Source: an uncultured Clostridia bacterium (GTDB lineage: Bacteria > Bacillota > Clostridia > Oscillospirales > CAG-272). From it: a stretch of 7,236 bases of DNA. A program made the position numbers and the translations under genes. The notes beneath the pieces are model-generated. The model was not told the DNA's origin, did not search any database, and saw nothing but the letters and a program-made list of their open reading frames with translations. The stretch is from contig CAJGEA010000095.1 of the NCBI GenBank assembly GCA_904502015.1, positions 1 to 7,236 on the forward strand, written 5' to 3'. Shown in pieces: positions 5,098-7,236 of this stretch (the first letter of the stretch is position 1; each line of letters starts with the position of its first letter).

Positions 5098-6723
5098 TTA
5101 CCCGCCGAACTCAACCGAGCGAATGCGACGGATACGCTCGTGCTCGGTTTCGCTGTAAGTCACGCTTACGGTATCGCCCTCTCGCAGGAGAATGAGGGTT
5201 TCATCGTCCGAGAGCAGGCCCTTATACACACAGCCGTCGTCACCCATGGCGTACACGACGGTTTCGCCGTTCACGGTAGCCAGCCGCACCTCGGCGACGG
5301 TCACGGTTGCCGAGAGCAGATCCTCGTCGGGCGTTTCATCCTCCTCCACAAGACCGCCGCGTACCAGCAGCTCGCGGTACGCCCGCTTCGCATCGGTCTG
5401 GGTATCACCCGTTGCCACGATGCTGTAGTTCTCGGCGTTGACCAGCGCGTAGAGCTTTACGAGGCCGTTGCTGTCCTTGAGCACCATGATATAGGTTGCC
5501 TGGCCGTCCACGTTGATGAGCGAGGGGAAGGATGCCTGATATCCCTTTTCCTGCACCTCGCCCTCGGCGGCGCCCATAGCGGAATACTCCTCGGCACCCA
5601 CTACGGGGTAGTACTTGTACTCACCCGTGCGGGCATTGGTAATAATGAAGCCGATGTTGGACTCGTCCGAGGTCAAGGATGTCACGCCGGTGTAGTACCA
5701 CACGTCGTCACCGCGCACGATATAGCCGTAGCCGTCGGTGGTCTCGCGGCAGTTCTTATTGCCGATAACCGAGTTCCAGAAGCCGCCCGACAGCGTGCCG
5801 TACCAGTCGTACTTCTCGCACGCCAGAGAGCCGTCGTATACGTTATCGATCCACGCGGGGGTCTCGCTGACGGGGTAGATCTCGGAGCTGCCGTCACAGG
5901 GATTGAAAATGATGACCTCGCTGACGTCCATCGCACCGAACAGACCCACGCGGGGTTTCATACACGACACGATGAACCACGGGTCGCCGTTCTCGTCGAT
6001 CTCGAAATTGACGGTGGAGAAAATCTTGGTGGGATAGGAGAAGCGGAGCTTACGCATCAGATCCTCTCCGAAAAAGGCGCTGTCCACGTAGTACAGGGGC
6101 TTGTCGAACTTAACGTACTCCGCCTTGCTGTTAACGGGATCGACCATAACGTAGCCGGGGACACCCTTCTCGCAGTTGTTGAGGTAGCGGAAAAAGTCCA
6201 CGTACTCCAGATTGGCGACCTTCTGGGGCGTACCCTTATAGTTGATCTGGTTATAGTCGGTGCTGAGGTTGTACTGGGATACCACATCGGACAGAGCACC
6301 CAGCGCGCGGTTACCGATGATGAGCGCCGATTCGGTATCCATCAGCGAGATGTTGGTAACGGTATCCACCTCAGGCATATCCTCGCTGAACACCGCCTCC
6401 TGCACCGAGATGACCTCGGAGTAGCGGCGGGCGTTAAAGAAGGTGGAGGACACGATGCCGCCGATCACCAGCACGGCAACGGGCACGGCGGCGGCAATGA
6501 TGAGCGCCTTGCTGAGCTTAAAGGGCTTTTGATGCTTGTTACCGTTGGCAGGCGCGACCATGGACACGCCCAACGGCACACCGTAGAATGCCACCACGAA
6601 CAGAAGGAAGGTCCAGAATCCGGGGCTGAACACGTTCAGAGGAGGCAGGACGATATAGTACGCCAGGGCGGTGAGGAGCGTGCCGATCACGATCGACAGT
6701 ACGATTCGGGTAGGTTTTTTCAT
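5098..6723 (-). CDS. Large membrane protein: three N-terminal helices and a long extracytoplasmic domain, unknown function
   Basis: A 541-residue protein of unknown function. Three hydrophobic helices (about 7-27, 33-55 and 72-92) are followed by some 450 residues without another membrane segment. With the basic start MKKPTR inside, the long part should lie outside the cytoplasm. It is conserved-looking and rich in aromatic strand-like phrases: SLMDTESALIIGNRALG (126-142), VVSQYNLSTDYNQINYKGTPQKV (147-169), the segment through VPGYVMVDP (188-196), RFSYPTKIF, NFEIDENGDPWFI (239-251), WYYTGVTSLTSDESNIGFI and GLVKLYALVNAENYSIV. I recall full-length relatives annotated only as hypothetical membrane proteins in Firmicutes. 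The last 70 residues or so (after an acidic linker, 458-470) look like a small separate beta domain. ATG 6723 follows the zinc-ribbon stop by 1 base, with GGAGG about 10 bases upstream inside that gene, indicating translational coupling. In-frame sequence further upstream overlaps the zinc-ribbon gene and is not needed. No enzyme motif is visible. Confidence 0.88.
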   Translation of the reverse strand: MKKPTRIVLSIVIGTLLTALAYYIVLPPLNVFSPGFWTFLLFVVAFYGVPLGVSMVAPANGNKHQKPFKLSKALIIAAAVPVAVLVIGGIVSSTFFNARRYSEVISVQEAVFSEDMPEVDTVTNISLMDTESALIIGNRALGALSDVVSQYNLSTDYNQINYKGTPQKVANLEYVDFFRYLNNCEKGVPGYVMVDPVNSKAEYVKFDKPLYYVDSAFFGEDLMRKLRFSYPTKIFSTVNFEIDENGDPWFIVSCMKPRVGLFGAMDVSEVIIFNPCDGSSEIYPVSETPAWIDNVYDGSLACEKYDWYGTLSGGFWNSVIGNKNCRETTDGYGYIVRGDDVWYYTGVTSLTSDESNIGFIITNARTGEYKYYPVVGAEEYSAMGAAEGEVQEKGYQASFPSLINVDGQATYIMVLKDSNGLVKLYALVNAENYSIVATGDTQTDAKRAYRELLVRGGLVEEDETPDEDLLSATVTVAEVRLATVNGETVVYAMGDDGCVYKGLLSDDETLILLREGDTVSVTYSETEHERIRRIRSVEFGG

Positions 6724-6724
6724 G

Positions 6725-6940
6725 TTACAGTTCCCTCCGGTTCTTTTTCTTGACCAATTTTTCAGGGTCTTTGACGTAGCTGCGCACCACGCTGCCGCAA
6801 TCACGGCAGATGACGTAGTACAGGTTTGCACCAAGCCACGCGCTCTCCTTTGAGGTCAGCGTAGCGTATCCGCCTTGATACGCCTCTACGAATTCTGTGC
6901 CGCCGCAAAATTGGCAGGCGTTGGCGTGGACTTCTTTCAC
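6725..6940 (-). CDS. Small zinc-ribbon protein
   Basis: A 71-residue cytoplasmic protein with two CxxC pairs, CQFCGG (Cys9, Cys12) and CRDCGS (Cys45, Cys48), spaced as in a single zinc ribbon. It ends in YVKDPEKLVKKKNRREL, a basic tail. Small Firmicute proteins of this layout are often annotated loosely as TFIIIB-like zinc ribbons, but no function is established; it has no obvious DNA-binding or catalytic part. GTG 6940 is preferred because AAAGGA lies about 9 bases upstream; the more distal GTG at 6958 has no ribosome binding site. It is the first gene after the consensus promoter at 6972-7000 and is coupled to the large membrane protein downstream, so the two probably act together. Confidence 0.8.
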   Translation of the reverse strand: MKEVHANACQFCGGTEFVEAYQGGYATLTSKESAWLGANLYYVICRDCGSVVRSYVKDPEKLVKKKNRREL

Positions 6941-6971
6941 GAAATCACTTCCTTTCACTTATCTTGATGCC

Positions 6972-7000
6972 ATTATATCACAACTTTTACACGTTGTCAA
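6972..7000 (-). promoter_or_regulatory. Perfect-consensus sigma-A promoter of the zinc-ribbon operon
   Basis: On the minus strand TTGACA (7000-6995) and TATAAT (6977-6972) are separated by exactly 17 bases. Transcription should begin near 6965, leaving a short leader of about 25 bases before the GTG at 6940. A full match to both hexamers predicts strong, largely constitutive expression unless a repressor acts; no operator is obvious. Confidence 0.92.
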
Positions 7001-7122
7001 GTGATTGGATGAAAATTTCTTCAGAATCTTTAAAAAGTTATCGATCAATACGTCCGAGCTCCTACAAATTTGGATGTAACTATTCAGCCACTCGTCAAAT
7101 TGGGGTTTATAGGGGTGTTTCT

Positions 7123-7236
7123 CTTAATGGGTCATCCTGAGCGCCGCCGCGAAGCGGCAAGTCGAAGGATCTCCTTCCCTCAATGAGATTCTTCGACTTC
7201 GGGCTTCGCCCTCCGCTCAGAATGACCCGTTAAGGG
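7123..7236. repeat. Long imperfect inverted repeat, cut by or ending at the window edge
   Basis: CTTAATGGGTCATCCTGAGCG (first 20 bases from 7123) is mirrored by CGCTCAGAATGACCCGTTAAG (from 7214) with about two mismatches. Inner parts also pair (AAGTCGAAGGATCTC at 7159-7173 against GAGATTCTTCGACTT at 7185-7199). Small hairpins sit between the paired segments: GCCGC-GAA-GCGGC (7146-7158) and GGGC-TTC-GCCC (7201-7211). There is no coding potential. GTCATCCTGAGC / GCTCAGAATGAC intergenic elements are, as I recall, dispersed in many bacterial genomes. Whether the element continues beyond the window cannot be seen. Between it and the promoter (7001-7122) I find no supported gene. Confidence 0.7.

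Noticed and set aside
5140..6753. A 537-codon open frame on the plus strand opposite the large membrane-protein gene
   Set aside because: It is a shadow of codon usage in the sense gene. Its product is unnaturally rich in His, Val and Gly, it shows no domain, and the opposite strand has a well-started, coupled gene with membrane helices.
6724..6834. A 37-residue N-terminal extension of the large membrane protein
   Set aside because: It would overlap the zinc-ribbon gene in another frame. ATG 6723 has its own GGAGG and the basic start plus first helix of a normal membrane protein.
6959..7123. A 54-codon minus-strand stretch open from a stop at 7126-7124 to TAA at 6961-6959, reading ...YKPQFDEWLNSYIQIC...
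   Set aside because: It has no start codon early in the frame and it contains the perfect promoter of the next gene. An open run of this length is not rare by chance. A decayed gene end cut off by the repeat at 7123 is possible but not supported.

Overview
The window looks like chromosome from a Gram-positive Firmicute of the class Clostridia, probably a gut Oscillospirales/Ruminococcaceae-type organism. The evidence is AAGGAG-type ribosome binding sites, two near-consensus sigma-A promoters with 17-base spacers, a Gram-positive CpsABCD-type exopolysaccharide control module, and palindromic intergenic repeats of a kind I associate with gut Clostridia. The genus is an inference; nothing here fixes it. 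All intact genes are on the minus strand. The only plus-strand gene is a broken one at the left edge.

Layout from left to right. Positions 25-282 (+) hold a small cysteine-pair protein gene interrupted by an in-frame TAG at its seventh codon, followed by a clear terminator (290-330). A 48-base palindromic repeat lies at 351-398. Positions 476-4724 (-) form one compact operon, read from right to left: Wzz/CpsC-like membrane adaptor, CpsD-like tyrosine autokinase, CpsB-like PHP phosphatase, an unrecognised type I membrane protein, and an LCP-family (CpsA/LytR) protein. It is driven by a promoter at 4892-4920 and has a leader of about 160 bases. Positions 5098-6940 (-) form a second operon of a small zinc-ribbon protein and a three-helix membrane protein with a large extracytoplasmic part. 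It has a perfect-consensus promoter (6972-7000) and a strong terminator (5026-5063). A second, longer palindromic repeat (7123-7236) runs to the right edge.

How the genes work together. By homology, the adaptor and kinase form a membrane complex that cycles through tyrosine phosphorylation, the PHP enzyme reverses it, and the LCP protein attaches finished glycopolymer to the cell wall. The set is unusual in three ways. The gene order (C-D-B-X-LCP) is nearly the reverse of the streptococcal order. No glycosyltransferase, flippase or polymerase gene is present, and the LCP gene is the last gene before a convergent gene remnant. An extra surface protein sits between phosphatase and LCP gene. Both the kinase and its adaptor end in tyrosine-rich tails, where normally only the kinase does. 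The second operon has its own promoter and terminator, so it is a separate transcription unit of unknown function.

Three starts differ from the longest open frames because a well-spaced ribosome binding site favours an inner codon: the adaptor (ATG 4724), the LCP protein (GTG 1450) and the zinc ribbon (GTG 6940). I see no tRNA, rRNA, CRISPR array, transposase or phage gene.
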